From Glacieibacterium arshaanense (GTDB lineage Bacteria; Pseudomonadota; Alphaproteobacteria; Sphingomonadales; Sphingomonadaceae): 64,000 bases of DNA. The stretch is from the NCBI RefSeq assembly GCF_004681125.1, contig NZ_SIHO01000002.1:496001-560000 (forward strand), read 5' to 3'. The notes beneath the pieces were generated by a model, which made no database searches, was not told the origin of the DNA, and saw only the letters and a program-made list of their open reading frames with translations. The translations under genes were made by a program, and so were the position numbers. This document shows, piece by piece, positions 1 through 9,216 of the stretch. Position 1 is the first letter of the stretch; the number at the start of each line of letters is the position of its first letter.

Positions 1-1224
1 CGCGCCCGTCTGGCCTTCCCCGGCCTCGCGCGCTTCGTGTTCTGGGGCTACCAGCTGTTCATCGTGCTTGCCGCGACCGGCTATCTGATGGGCATCACCG
101 AGGCCAAGGAATATGCCGAGCCCGAATGGTATGTCGATATCTGGCTGACCATCGTCTGGGTGTCGTACCTTGCGGTGTTCGTCGGCACGCTGGTCAAGCG
201 CCGCGAACCGCACATCTATGTCGCCAACTGGTTCTTCCTGGCGTTCATCATTACCGTCGCGATGCTGCACCTCGTCAACAATCTGGCGGTGCCGGCCTAT
301 TACCTCGGCTCAAAGTCCTACTCGGCGTTCGCCGGTGTGCAGGATGCGCTGACGCAGTGGTGGTACGGCCATAACGCCGTGGGCTTCTTCCTGACCGCGG
401 GCTTCCTCGGCATGATGTATTATTTCGTGCCCAAGCAGGCCGAGCGCCCGGTTTACAGCTACCGGCTGTCGATCATCCACTTCTGGTCGCTGATCTTCCT
501 GTACATCTGGGCGGGTCCGCATCACCTCCACTATACCGCGCTGCCCGACTGGGCGCAGACGCTGGGCATGGTGTTCTCGATCATGCTGTGGATGCCGTCA
601 TGGGGCGGCATGATCAACGGCCTGATGACGCTCAACGGCGCCTGGGAGAAGATCCGCACCGACCCGATCATCCGCATGATGGTGCTGGCGCTGGCCTTCT
701 ACGGCATGAGCACCTTCGAAGGCCCGATGATGTCGATCAAGACGGTCAACAGCCTGTCGCATTACACCGACTGGACGATCGGCCATGTCCACTCGGGCGC
801 GCTCGGTTGGAACGGCATGATCACCTTCGCGGCACTCTACTACCTGACGCCGCGCCTGTGGAACCGCCAGCGCATGTACAGCCTGCGCATGATCAACTGG
901 CACTTCTGGCTCGCGACGCTGGGCATCGTGCTCTACGCCTCGGCGATGTGGGTGGCGGGTATCATGCAGGGCCTGATGTGGCGCGAATATGGGGCCGACG
1001 GCTACCTCGTCTACTCGTTCGTCGAAGTCGTCCACGCGATGTTCCCGATGTACGTCATTCGCGCCACCGGCGGGCTGCTCTACCTCAGCGGCGCATTGGT
1101 CATGACCTACAACATCTGGATGACCATCGCCGGCAAGCTGCGCGACGAGGCGCCGATGACCGAGACGCCGTATGATGCGGCGACCGATCGTCCGCTCGCC
1201 CCCACCGCCGCGCCAGCCGAATAA
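1..1224 (+). CDS. ccoN: cbb3 cytochrome c oxidase subunit I (5' end outside window)
   Basis: This is the catalytic haem-copper subunit that reduces oxygen at the inner membrane. The frame is open from base 1, so the N-terminal part lies upstream and about 407 codons are visible. Several hydrophobic helices and the conserved histidine-rich stretches of the family can be read, including [15 protein letters not shown] and [15 protein letters not shown]. Eleven bases separate its stop from ccoO, and ccoOQPGHIS follow in the usual order. The family assignment is very firm; only the missing 5' part and promoter are unknown. Confidence 0.97.
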   Translation, partial: RARLAFPGLARFVFWGYQLFIVLAATGYLMGITEAKEYAEPEWYVDIWLTIVWVSYLAVFVGTLVKRREPHIYVANWFFLAFIITVAMLHLVNNLAVPAYYLGSKSYSAFAGVQDALTQWWYGHNAVGFFLTAGFLGMMYYFVPKQAERPVYSYRLSIIHFWSLIFLYIWAGPHHLHYTALPDWAQTLGMVFSIMLWMPSWGGMINGLMTLNGAWEKIRTDPIIRMMVLALAFYGMSTFEGPMMSIKTVNSLSHYTDWTIGHVHSGALGWNGMITFAALYYLTPRLWNRQRMYSLRMINWHFWLATLGIVLYASAMWVAGIMQGLMWREYGADGYLVYSFVEVVHAMFPMYVIRATGGLLYLSGALVMTYNIWMTIAGKLRDEAPMTETPYDAATDRPLAPTAAPAE

Positions 1225-1235
1225 GGAGCCCTGAC

Positions 1236-1970
1236 ATGGCCAGCAAATTCTTCGACCACACGAAGATCGAACGCAATGTCACGCTGCTCGCGGTGCTGTC
1301 GTTGGTGGTGGTGACAATCGGCGGCATCGTCGAAATCGCGCCGTTGTTCTGGATCGACTCGACGGTCGAAAAGGTCGAGGGCGTGCGGCCCTACACGCCG
1401 CTCGAACTCGCCGGTCGCAACATCTACATGCGCGAAGGCTGCTACAACTGCCACAGCCAGATGATCCGGCCGTTCCGCGACGAAGTCGAACGCTATGGCC
1501 ACTTCAGTCTGGCAGCGGAAAGCATGTACGACCATCCGTTCCAATGGGGTTCGAAGCGCACCGGGCCTGACCTGGCGCGCGTCGGCAACCGCTATTCGGA
1601 CGAATGGCATGTCCAGCATCTGACCGATCCGCGCGCCGTGGTGCCTGAATCGATCATGCCGCCCTACGCCTTCCTCGCGGAGAACGACCTCAAGGCGCAC
1701 GACATGGGTCGCGACCTGCGCGCGCTCAGCCGCGTCGGCGTGCCGTACAGCGAAGAAGCGATTGCCGCCGCCGATGCCGATCTGAAGGCGCAGGCCGATC
1801 CCGATGCCGATACCGCGGCGTTGCTCAAGCGCTATCCCAAGGCGCAGGTCCGCGACTTTGACGGCGACCCCAAGCGCCTGACCGAAATGGATGCGCTGGT
1901 TGCCTATCTGCAAATGCTCGGCACGCTGGTCGATTTCGACGCGGCTGCGGCGCAGGAGAAGCCGCGCTGA
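1236..1970 (+). CDS. ccoO: cbb3 oxidase monohaem cytochrome c subunit II
   Basis: CcoO is the membrane-anchored monohaem cytochrome c that passes electrons toward CcoN. The 244-residue protein has one N-terminal membrane helix (about residues 16-38) and a single CYNCH haem motif near residue 70, followed by SQMIRPF, typical of CcoO. The late methionine in SIMPPYAFL is a likely axial ligand. An AGGAG sits upstream of the ATG. The stop overlaps the ccoQ ATG by one base, so translation is probably coupled. Confidence 0.97.
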   Translation: MASKFFDHTKIERNVTLLAVLSLVVVTIGGIVEIAPLFWIDSTVEKVEGVRPYTPLELAGRNIYMREGCYNCHSQMIRPFRDEVERYGHFSLAAESMYDHPFQWGSKRTGPDLARVGNRYSDEWHVQHLTDPRAVVPESIMPPYAFLAENDLKAHDMGRDLRALSRVGVPYSEEAIAAADADLKAQADPDADTAALLKRYPKAQVRDFDGDPKRLTEMDALVAYLQMLGTLVDFDAAAAQEKPR

Positions 1971-2140
1971 TGTCGCTTCAGCTTGAATATGAAGCGCTGC
2001 GGCACTTCGCCGACAGCTGGGGTTTGGTGTTCATGGGGGTGCTGTTCGTGGCGTTCGTCGGCTGGACCTTTCGCAAGGGTTCGAGCCAGCACAACGACCG
2101 GGCGGCGAACATGATATTCGAGGATGACGATCATGGCTAA
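1970..2140 (+). CDS. ccoQ: cbb3 oxidase small subunit CcoQ
   Basis: This 56-residue protein is read directly between ccoO and ccoP. It has one membrane helix (about residues 18-34, WGLVFMGVLFVAFVGW), then a basic patch and an acidic tail ending EDDDHG. CcoQ stabilises the assembled oxidase. The ATG shares its first base with the ccoO stop, and its own stop lies inside the first codons of ccoP. Size, topology and place match the CcoQ/FixQ family, although little sequence is conserved in that family. Confidence 0.92.
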   Translation: MSLQLEYEALRHFADSWGLVFMGVLFVAFVGWTFRKGSSQHNDRAANMIFEDDDHG

Positions 2141-3113
2141 GAACAAGCGCATCGATGCCCCCACCGGAACCTCGACCGTCGGGCACGAATGGGACGGCAT
2201 CGAAGAGCTCGACACGCCGCTGCCACGCTGGTGGCTGCTGATCTTCTACGCCTGCATCGTCTTTGCCGTCGTCTATGTGTTCCTGTTCCCGGCCATCCCG
2301 CTGGCCAATGGCGCAACGCGCGGCTTCCTCGGCTGGAGCAGCCACGGCCAGTTCGAAAGCGAAATGGCAGCTGCCGCGGCGCGCCGCGCGCCGATTGCCA
2401 AGGCGCTTGCCGATATCCCGATTGAATCGCTGCCGGCCAATCCGCAACTGATGGCCGCCGCCATCGAAGGTGGCCGCGCCGCGTTCAAGGTGCATTGTGT
2501 GCAGTGCCACGGTTCGGGTGCTGCCGGGTCGAAGGGCTATCCCAACCTCAACGACGATGACTGGCTGTGGGGCGGCGATCTGGCGACGATCCAGACAACG
2601 CTGACGCATGGTATCCGCAATCCCGACCATGATGAAACCCGCATCTCGGCGATGCCGGTGTTCGGCGAAATCCTGAACCCGGCCGAAATCGACAGCCTGG
2701 TCGCTTATGTCCGGACGATTTCGGGCCAGCAAAAGCCCGATGCCGCCTCGGCGCGCGGTGCCGTGTTGTTTGCCGCCAACTGCGTTGTCTGCCACGGCGC
2801 GCAGGGGCAGGGGGGCCGCACTGTCGGCGCGCCGAAGCTGACCGATAGCATCTGGCTGTATGGCGGAGACGCGGCGACCTTGCGCCGGACCATCACCTAC
2901 AGCCGCGGCGGGGTCATGCCGCGCTGGAACAGCCGTCTCGATCCGGTGACGATCAAGATGCTCGCGGCCTATGTCTATTCGCTCGGTGGTGGTGAGGCGG
3001 CGCCACAGGTCGCTGCGACCGTCGCTGCTCCGGTTTCCCCAGCTGCGCCCGGGGGGGCGCCGGCTGCAGCACCTGCCGACGCTGCAACGGCGACTCCCAA
3101 TGTCCAGCCTTAG
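2133..3113 (+). CDS. ccoP: cbb3 oxidase dihaem cytochrome c subunit III
   Basis: CcoP accepts electrons from soluble cytochrome c. The protein has about 326 residues: an N-terminal cytosolic stretch (HEWDGIEELDTPLPRWW, the family signature), one membrane helix, then two cytochrome c domains with CVQCH and CVVCH motifs, and an Ala/Pro-rich tail. I chose ATG 2133 because GAGG at 2120-2123 is well spaced for it; an in-frame ATG at 2124 directly abuts that site. The 3' end overlaps ccoG by 14 bases. Confidence 0.96.
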   Translation: MAKNKRIDAPTGTSTVGHEWDGIEELDTPLPRWWLLIFYACIVFAVVYVFLFPAIPLANGATRGFLGWSSHGQFESEMAAAAARRAPIAKALADIPIESLPANPQLMAAAIEGGRAAFKVHCVQCHGSGAAGSKGYPNLNDDDWLWGGDLATIQTTLTHGIRNPDHDETRISAMPVFGEILNPAEIDSLVAYVRTISGQQKPDAASARGAVLFAANCVVCHGAQGQGGRTVGAPKLTDSIWLYGGDAATLRRTITYSRGGVMPRWNSRLDPVTIKMLAAYVYSLGGGEAAPQVAATVAAPVSPAAPGGAPAAAPADAATATPNVQP

Positions 3114-4593
3114 CGACCTCACGAGCCCGAACAGCCCGCTCTATCAAAAGCGCAAGGGCGTCTATCCCAAGGCGGTCGATGGTTTTTACCGGCGGCTGAA
3201 GTGGGCGATCATGATCGTCACACTGGCGATCTACTATGTCACGCCGTGGCTGCGCTGGGACCGTGGGCCCTATGCGCCCAATCAGGCGGTGCTGGTCGAT
3301 CTGGCGCACCGGCGCTTCTACATGTTCGCGATCGAAATCTGGCCGCACGAATTCTATTACGTCGCGGGCATGCTGGTGATGGCGGGCATCGGGCTGTTCC
3401 TCGTCACCTCGGCAGTCGGCCGCGCGTGGTGCGGCTATGCCTGTCCGCAGACGGTGTGGACCGACCTGTTCCAGCATGTCGAACGCTGGATCGACGGTGA
3501 TCGCAACGCGCAGATCCGGCTGGCGAATGCGCCGTGGACCGCCGCCAAGACGACGCGACGCGCGGCGAAATATGCTATCTGGTTGCTGATCGCGATTGCG
3601 ACGGGCGGCGCGTGGATTTTCTACTTCGCCGATGCGCCGACGTTGCTGCGCGAGTTCGTCCACGGCGATGCGCCCAGTGTCGCCTATGCGACCGTCGGCG
3701 TGCTGACCGCGACGACATTCATCTTCGGCGGCTTCATGCGTGAGCAGGTGTGCATCTACATGTGCCCGTGGCCGCGCATCCAGACCGCGATGCTCGACGA
3801 AAAGTCGCTGATCGTCACCTACAAGGACTGGCGCGGCGAACCGCGTACGCAGGGGCTGAAGAAGGCCGCGACGACCGACGCGAGCTTTGACGGCAAGCTC
3901 GGCGATTGCATCGATTGCGACCAGTGTGTTTCAGTTTGCCCGACGGGCATCGACATCCGCGAAGGGCCACAGATCGGCTGCATCACCTGTGCGCTGTGCA
4001 TCGATGCCTGCGACAAGGTCATGGACCAGATTGGCCGGCCGCGCGGGCTGATCGACTATGCGACGCTTGAAGATGCCGTCATCGAAAAGGCCGGCGGCAC
4101 CGCGCCGCCGGTATTGAAGACGCTGCTGCGGCCGCGGACGATCATCTATTTCACCATCTGGGCGTCGATCGGCGCTGCCATGCTGTTCACGCTCGGCCAG
4201 CGCACGCGGCTCGATGTCAGCGCGCAGCATGACCGCAACCCGGCATTCGTCCAACTTTCGGACGGCGAGGTGCGCAACAACTACACCGTCAAGATCCGCA
4301 ACATGGAAACCCGCCCACGCGTCGTCACGCTGGCGATTGCCGGGGTTCCCGGTGCGGTAGCGTGGGATGAAGCCGGCAGCCGCGCGACCGCGGCGTCGAC
4401 AATGCGCGTGCGGGTGCCCGCCGACAGCGTGACCAAGGTGCGGCTGTTCGTGGCGGCCCCCGGCGCCGGCCCGCAGCGGACGCCGTTGACGATCAGCGCG
4501 ACATACGAGGCGACGGGTGCCGGCCGCAGCGAAGCCGACAGCGTCGTCGCCAACTTCGAACGCGCCAAGCCGATCGAGGAGGAGGAAGAATGA
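3100..4593 (+). CDS. ccoG: cbb3 oxidase maturation polyferredoxin CcoG/RdxA
   Basis: CcoG is a membrane iron-sulfur protein that reduces copper during cbb3 assembly. From ATG 3100 it has 497 residues, close to family size, and starts inside the end of ccoP. Visible are membrane helices, the NosR/NapH-like WCGYACPQTVW and YMCPWPRIQ motifs, two 4Fe-4S motifs (CIDCDQCVSVCP and CITCALCIDACD), and a C-terminal Ig-like region. An earlier in-frame start inside ccoP would add only non-conserved sequence and was not used. Confidence 0.96.
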   Translation: MSSLSDLTSPNSPLYQKRKGVYPKAVDGFYRRLKWAIMIVTLAIYYVTPWLRWDRGPYAPNQAVLVDLAHRRFYMFAIEIWPHEFYYVAGMLVMAGIGLFLVTSAVGRAWCGYACPQTVWTDLFQHVERWIDGDRNAQIRLANAPWTAAKTTRRAAKYAIWLLIAIATGGAWIFYFADAPTLLREFVHGDAPSVAYATVGVLTATTFIFGGFMREQVCIYMCPWPRIQTAMLDEKSLIVTYKDWRGEPRTQGLKKAATTDASFDGKLGDCIDCDQCVSVCPTGIDIREGPQIGCITCALCIDACDKVMDQIGRPRGLIDYATLEDAVIEKAGGTAPPVLKTLLRPRTIIYFTIWASIGAAMLFTLGQRTRLDVSAQHDRNPAFVQLSDGEVRNNYTVKIRNMETRPRVVTLAIAGVPGAVAWDEAGSRATAASTMRVRVPADSVTKVRLFVAAPGAGPQRTPLTISATYEATGAGRSEADSVVANFERAKPIEEEEE

Positions 4594-5057
4594 GCCAGAC
4601 CGCCACCAAGCGCTTCACCGGCTATCACATGACCGCCATTCTGGTGGCGTTCTTCGGCGTCGTCATCGCGGTCAATCTGGTCATGGCGCGCTTTGCCATC
4701 GCCACTTTCGGCGGCACCGTCGTCGATAACAGCTATGTCGCCAGCCAGCAGTACAATGGCTGGCTGCAGGCGGCGCGCGACCAGAAGGCGCTGGGCTGGA
4801 CGACAAAGCTCAGCCTCGACAGCGAACGCAGCCCGATGCTGCTGGTGACCAAGGCCGGCGCGCCGCTCGTCGGGCTAACCGCGACCGGCGTCGCGTCGCA
4901 TCCGCTCGGCCGCGCGCCCGATATCGCACTGACCTTCTATACCGACGCCGACCACAGCCTGCGCGCGCGTCAAAGCCTGCCGCCCGGTCGCTGGCAGGTG
5001 CGCGTCGAGCTGCATCAGGGCACAGCCGAGGCGCGGCTGCTCGACACGCTGCAATGA
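4590..5057 (+). CDS. ccoH: cbb3 oxidase assembly protein CcoH/FixH
   Basis: FixH-family assembly factor of 155 residues with one N-terminal membrane helix (about residues 11-34) and a periplasmic beta-rich domain. NSYVASQQYNGWLQAA near residue 45 is the family signature. The ATG overlaps the ccoG stop by four bases, as does the next gene, so ccoGHI are translationally coupled. FixH is needed for oxidase assembly and interacts with the CcoI copper pump. Confidence 0.93.
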   Translation: MSQTATKRFTGYHMTAILVAFFGVVIAVNLVMARFAIATFGGTVVDNSYVASQQYNGWLQAARDQKALGWTTKLSLDSERSPMLLVTKAGAPLVGLTATGVASHPLGRAPDIALTFYTDADHSLRARQSLPPGRWQVRVELHQGTAEARLLDTLQ

Positions 5058-7192
5058 ACGCGCCGCTTCCCGCGCAAGGACTGCTAGCGGCGACGCCGCT
5101 GGCGGAAACGTCATTCTCGGTCCCGGGAATGCGTTGTGCGGGGTGCATCTCCAAGCTTGAAACCGGCCTGCCGCGCACCGAAGGCATCGTCAGCGCGCGC
5201 GTCAACCTGACCGCCAAACGCGTCGCCATCGCGCATTTGCCGGCGCTGACGCCGCCCGAAATGCAGGCGGCGATTGCCGGGCTGGGGTTCGAGGCGCAAC
5301 CGCTGGGCCAGGCGCTGGCGTCCGACGCTGCCGACGATAGCCGCGAACTGCTGCGCGCGATGGCGGTCGCCGGCTTTGCCGCGATGAACGTCATGCTGCT
5401 GTCGGTGTCGGTATGGTCGGGCGCCACCGGCGCAACGCGCGAGCTGTTCCACTGGCTTTCGGCGATGATTGCCTTGCCGGCTGTCGCCTATGCAGGCCGG
5501 CCGTTCTTCAAATCGGCCTGGGCGGCGCTGCGCAGCGGCCACACCAACATGGACGTGCCGATTTCGATCGGCGTCACGCTCGCCTGCGCGCTCAGCCTGT
5601 ACGAAACCGTGACAGGCGGCGCACACGCCTATTTCGACTCTGCCGTCATGCTGCTGTTCTTCCTGCTCACCGGGCGCTGGCTCGACAGCGTCATGCGCGA
5701 CCGCGCCCGCGACGGCGTCTCTGCGCTGCTGCGCAACACCGCGCCGGGCGCGCTGGTCAGTGACGCCGAAGGCCGCACCTACTGGTGCGCCGCCGCCGCG
5801 CTGCAACCGGGCATGGTGATGCATGTCGCGACGGGCGAGCGCCTTGCTGCCGACGGCGTGGTGCTTGACGGCGCCAGCCAGTTCGACCGCTCGCTGCTCA
5901 CCGGCGAAAGCGTGCCGGTGCCGGTGGCACTCGGCGCGCTGGTCCATGCCGGCACGCTCAACCTGACCGCGCCAGTGCGCGTGCAGGTCACCGCCGCCGG
6001 CGCCGACACCGCGATTGCCGATATTGCGCGGCTGATGGAGCAGGCGGGCCAATCGAAATCACGCTACGTCCGCATCGCCGACCGCGCCGCGCGGCTGTAT
6101 GCGCCTGCCGTCCACACGCTGGCGCTGCTCAGCCTGGTCGGCTGGATGATCGCCGGTGCCGGCTGGCACGGCTCGCTGCTGATTGCGATTTCGGTGCTGA
6201 TCATTACCTGCCCGTGCGCGCTCGGGCTCGCGGTGCCGGTGGCGCAGATCGTCGCAGCGGGCGCGTTGATGCGCGCCGGGGTGCTGGTCAAGGACGGCTC
6301 GGCGCTCGAACGCCTGGCGGACGCCGATGCCGCGGTGTTCGACAAGACCGGCACGCTGACGCTCGGCCGTCCCGAACCGCTCAATCTCGATGTTTTGACG
6401 CCCGCGCAGAAGTCGGTTGCACTCGCACTGGCGCAGTCGAGCCGTCACCCGCTCAGCGAAGCCTTGCGCCGTTCGCTGATAGCGTCGGGCATCACACCTG
6501 CCACGCTCACCGACATCACCGAAACTCCCGGCACTGGCGTCAGCGCACGCTGCGGCGACGCCAACGTCGCGCTCGGCCGTCCCGAAACGATTGCCGCCGG
6601 CCTCGCCTGCGCACTGACCATCGGCGACGCGCCGCCGGTGATGCTCGATTTCGCCGATGCAATGCGCCCCGCTGCCGCCGCCGCTGTCGCGCAGCTCGCG
6701 GCACTTGGCCTACCCGGGTCGATCCTGTCGGGTGACAGCGTCACCGGCGTCGCGCCGGTCGCCGCCGAACTCGGGCTGCCCGCACAGGCGGCGATGCTGC
6801 CGCAGGACAAGCTCGAGGCGATTGCCGCGCTGACCGCGAACGGCGCCAAGGTGCTGATGGTCGGCGACGGCCTCAACGACGGCCCTGCGCTCGCAGCAGG
6901 CTATGTTTCGATGGCCCCCGCATCGGCCAGCGACGCCGGGCAGAACGCCGCCGACGCGGTGTTCCTGGGTGACAGCCTGCTGCCGGTCGCCACCGCCGTG
7001 CGCGTCGCGCGCGCCACGCAGCGCATCGTCCGCCAGAACTTCGCCCTAGCGATCGGCTACAACGTCATTGCAGTACCGCTGGCGATTGCCGGGCTGGTCA
7101 CACCGTTGATCGCCGCACTCGCCATGTCGGGCTCGTCGCTGTTGGTCATCGGCAACGCGCTGCGCCTGCGCAATGCCGCGAACGCCAAATGA
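5054..7192 (+). CDS. ccoI: copper-translocating P1B-type ATPase for cbb3 assembly
   Basis: CcoI moves copper for the CcoN active site. The 712-residue protein has an N-terminal heavy-metal domain with MRCAGC, membrane helices, the TGE actuator motif (LLTGESVPV), the CPC metal motif (ITCPCALGLAVPVA), the phosphorylation motif DKTGTLT, and GDGLNDGPAL. The start overlaps ccoH by ATGA and the stop overlaps ccoS by ATGA. The short HMA linker and position in the cluster favour CcoI over a general CopA-type pump. Confidence 0.96.
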   Translation: MNAPLPAQGLLAATPLAETSFSVPGMRCAGCISKLETGLPRTEGIVSARVNLTAKRVAIAHLPALTPPEMQAAIAGLGFEAQPLGQALASDAADDSRELLRAMAVAGFAAMNVMLLSVSVWSGATGATRELFHWLSAMIALPAVAYAGRPFFKSAWAALRSGHTNMDVPISIGVTLACALSLYETVTGGAHAYFDSAVMLLFFLLTGRWLDSVMRDRARDGVSALLRNTAPGALVSDAEGRTYWCAAAALQPGMVMHVATGERLAADGVVLDGASQFDRSLLTGESVPVPVALGALVHAGTLNLTAPVRVQVTAAGADTAIADIARLMEQAGQSKSRYVRIADRAARLYAPAVHTLALLSLVGWMIAGAGWHGSLLIAISVLIITCPCALGLAVPVAQIVAAGALMRAGVLVKDGSALERLADADAAVFDKTGTLTLGRPEPLNLDVLTPAQKSVALALAQSSRHPLSEALRRSLIASGITPATLTDITETPGTGVSARCGDANVALGRPETIAAGLACALTIGDAPPVMLDFADAMRPAAAAAVAQLAALGLPGSILSGDSVTGVAPVAAELGLPAQAAMLPQDKLEAIAALTANGAKVLMVGDGLNDGPALAAGYVSMAPASASDAGQNAADAVFLGDSLLPVATAVRVARATQRIVRQNFALAIGYNVIAVPLAIAGLVTPLIAALAMSGSSLLVIGNALRLRNAANAK

Positions 7193-7338
7193 ACGGCCTG
7201 GTATTCCTGATCCCGGTGGCGCTGCTGCTCGGCCTCGGCGGGCTGGCGGCGTTCTTCTGGTCGCTGCGCACCGGCCAGTTCGATGATCTCGACGGCGCCG
7301 CCGCGCGCATTCTGATCGAGGACGAAGATGCTGACTAA
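7189..7338 (+). CDS. ccoS: cbb3 oxidase maturation protein CcoS
   Basis: This 49-residue protein begins at the ATG overlapping the ccoI stop. It has one membrane helix (residues 3-24) followed by FFWSLRTGQFDDLDG, the CcoS family signature, and an acidic end. CcoS is required for cofactor insertion into cbb3 oxidase. The next small gene starts inside its last codons. Confidence 0.93.
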   Translation: MNGLVFLIPVALLLGLGGLAAFFWSLRTGQFDDLDGAAARILIEDEDAD

Positions 7339-7552
7339 GTCGCCGCTCACCGCCGCACCCGCCTGCCTCGCCGCATGGATGCTCGCCGCCTCGGCAATGG
7401 CGATGCCGGCGGGCGGCATGGTCGAACTGTGCACCGGCAACGGCGTGCGGCTGGTCGCCAGCCCCGGCGCGCCGACCAAGCCCGCGCCGATGCCCGACTG
7501 CGCCAAGGTCTGCCACCTCGGCACGACGCGGCGGAAGATCCTTCAGGACTAA
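7328..7552 (+). CDS. small secreted cysteine-containing protein of unknown function
   Basis: A 74-residue protein whose ATG lies in the last codons of ccoS. It has a signal-peptide-like N-terminus (hydrophobic residues about 10-26, ending ASAMA) and three cysteines in the mature part (ELCTGNG and DCAKVCHLG). I do not recognise the family with certainty; the layout resembles DUF2946-like copper-related small proteins, which would fit the setting. The overlap argues for co-translation with the cbb3 genes. A repeat element begins directly after its stop. Confidence 0.7.
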   Translation: MLTKSPLTAAPACLAAWMLAASAMAMPAGGMVELCTGNGVRLVASPGAPTKPAPMPDCAKVCHLGTTRRKILQD

Positions 7553-7683
7553 GGGCCTCCGGCGGACAGGGGCTTGCCCCTGCACCCATGTATTTGGGCC
7601 GCGCTACATAAACCACGCTGGCGCATGATGCGCCGACCCAAATTTCGGGTGCAGGCCTCAGGCCTGCCCACCGGAGGCTCTTT
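7553..7683. repeat. REPIN/MITE-like inverted-repeat element, long class (copy 1)
   Basis: Two inverted arms of about 35 bp (GGGCCTCCGGCGGACAGG ... and ... CCGGAGGCTC) flank about 60 bp of interior. Each arm contains its own small palindrome (GGGGCTTGCCCC on the left, AGGCCTCAGGCCT on the right). Length is 131 bp. The interior (TTTGGGCCGCGCTAC ... GATGCGCCGACCCAAAT) resembles the reverse complement of the copy at 49286. It starts directly after a stop codon and could also act as a transcript-end hairpin. Confidence 0.9.
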
Positions 7684-7727
7684 CCTCGCTCTTGCCTTCC
7701 CTCCGACCCCGTTGCATGTCTCGCCCA

Positions 7728-8450
7728 ATGAACCAGACGCCCGACGACGAAGTGACGCGCAAAAGCCGCGATATCGTGCTCGGCGAAAGCTGGAAGGCGC
7801 CGCTCGCCGCCGAGTTCGCTGCGCCGTACATGGCCGACCTCAGGGCGTTCCTGCTGGCCGAGCGCGCGGCGGGCAAGCGCATCTTTCCGCCGGCGAAACT
7901 GTGGTTCCACGCGCTCGATGCGACACCGCTCGATAGCGTCAAGGTCGTCATTCTGGGGCAGGACCCGTATCACGGGGAGGGGCAGGCGCACGGGCTGTGC
8001 TTCAGCGTGCCGCCCGGTGTCCGGCCGCCGCCGTCGCTGGGCAATATCTACAAGGAGCTTGAGGCCGACCTCGGCCTGCCGCGTCCGCGTCACGGCAATC
8101 TGGAGAGCTGGGCGCAGCAAGGCGTGCTGCTGCTCAACAGCGTGCTGACGGTGGAAATGGCGCAGGCAGCGTCGCACCAGGGGCGCGGCTGGGAACGCTT
8201 CACCGACGCGGTCATCGCCTGCGTCAACGCGCAGGCGCAGCCGGTGGTGTTCATGCTGTGGGGCGCCTATGCGCAGCGCAAGGCGGCGTTCGTCGATGCG
8301 TCGCGGCATCTGGTGCTGAAGGCCGCGCACCCGTCGCCGCTGTCGGCGCACAACGGCTTTCTGGGGTGTCGGCATTTCAGCCAGGCGAATGCATTTCTGA
8401 TGGCGCACGGGCGCACGCCGGTCGATTGGGCGCTGCCCGACGCCGGCTAG
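7728..8450 (+). CDS. ung: uracil-DNA glycosylase, family 1
   Basis: Ung removes uracil from DNA to start base-excision repair. The catalytic motif [18 protein letters not shown] and the DNA-intercalation motif [17 protein letters not shown] are intact, as is the [11 protein letters not shown] stretch. From ATG 7728 the protein has 240 residues; ATG 7716 would add four residues, and neither has a clear ribosome-binding site. The 3' end overlaps the convergent TetR gene by four bases. Confidence 0.95.
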   Translation: MNQTPDDEVTRKSRDIVLGESWKAPLAAEFAAPYMADLRAFLLAERAAGKRIFPPAKLWFHALDATPLDSVKVVILGQDPYHGEGQAHGLCFSVPPGVRPPPSLGNIYKELEADLGLPRPRHGNLESWAQQGVLLLNSVLTVEMAQAASHQGRGWERFTDAVIACVNAQAQPVVFMLWGAYAQRKAAFVDASRHLVLKAAHPSPLSAHNGFLGCRHFSQANAFLMAHGRTPVDWALPDAG

Positions 8451-9097
8451 TTGGGGTCCGTGGCGGGCGGGACGGCGCCGACATACAGCGACAGCATGCG
8501 CACCGTCTCGCGGATCATCAGTTCGCGACGCTCGGGCGATGGCCGGTCGAGCAGAACCCGCGTCCCGACTGCCGCGATGACCAGCCCCGACAGCCGCGCT
8601 GCGGTATCAAGATCGACGATGGCGAGCGTATCGTGGAAGCGCATCAGATAGGTTTTCGCTGCCTGCACCGCCTGCGCCTCGGCCACCATCAGCGTTGGCG
8701 TGCGATTATAGGGCTGCATCAGTTCGACGATGATGCGGCCGAGCCCGGGATTTTCGGTGAGGAAGTCGATGAAGCTGCGCAGCACGATTTCGGCGGCCTG
8801 CGGGAACGGCACGTCGATCGCCTGCGATAGCCGGTCGAGCGTCAGCGCGTTAAGCTTCTGGAAACGGTCCTGCGCCAGCGCGTCGAACAGCGCAGCCTTG
8901 TTGGGGAAATACTGGTAGATCGACCCGATGCTGACACCGGCGCGCTCGGCAATGCGGTTGGTGCTGGCCCGCTCAGGCCCGCGTTCGGCCAAAACCTGAG
9001 CAGTCGCCTCGAATATGTCCGCCACAAGCTGCGCCGACCGCTGCTGCCTGGGCTGACGCCGCGGCTTAGCTGGGGTCGGTCGCTGTGTCGTGGGCAA
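8447..9097 (-). CDS. TetR-family transcriptional regulator
   Basis: N-terminal TetR helix-turn-helix ([23 protein letters not shown]), preceded by a basic Pro/Arg-rich tail, then an all-helical ligand domain. The frame is open up to an ATG at 9136, but that ATG lies inside a palindrome that looks like an operator. A TTG at 9097 with GGAG eight bases upstream is an equally good start and gives about 216 residues. It is divergent from the PF10118 gene, which suggests local autoregulation and control of that gene. The ligand is unknown. Confidence 0.85.
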   Translation of the reverse strand: MPTTQRPTPAKPRRQPRQQRSAQLVADIFEATAQVLAERGPERASTNRIAERAGVSIGSIYQYFPNKAALFDALAQDRFQKLNALTLDRLSQAIDVPFPQAAEIVLRSFIDFLTENPGLGRIIVELMQPYNRTPTLMVAEAQAVQAAKTYLMRFHDTLAIVDLDTAARLSGLVIAAVGTRVLLDRPSPERRELMIRETVRMLSLYVGAVPPATDPN

Positions 9098-9130
9098 GGC
9101 TGCATCTCCGCTGTGTCGGTCAAACGCGAG

Positions 9131-9156
9131 TAACATATGAGCACTGGCTCATGTTA
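9131..9156. promoter_or_regulatory. candidate TetR operator in divergent promoter region
   Basis: A perfect ATGAGC-N4-GCTCAT palindrome (9137-9152), extended imperfectly by TAACAT and GTTA, lies between the TetR gene and the divergent PF10118 gene. Position and symmetry fit a TetR dimer site. Binding is inferred, not shown. Confidence 0.55.
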
Positions 9157-9216
9157 GACAAGGCCGGTGCGGTGCCGCGCGCTGCATGGATCGAGATACC
9201 GTCGGGAGTTTGGCCG

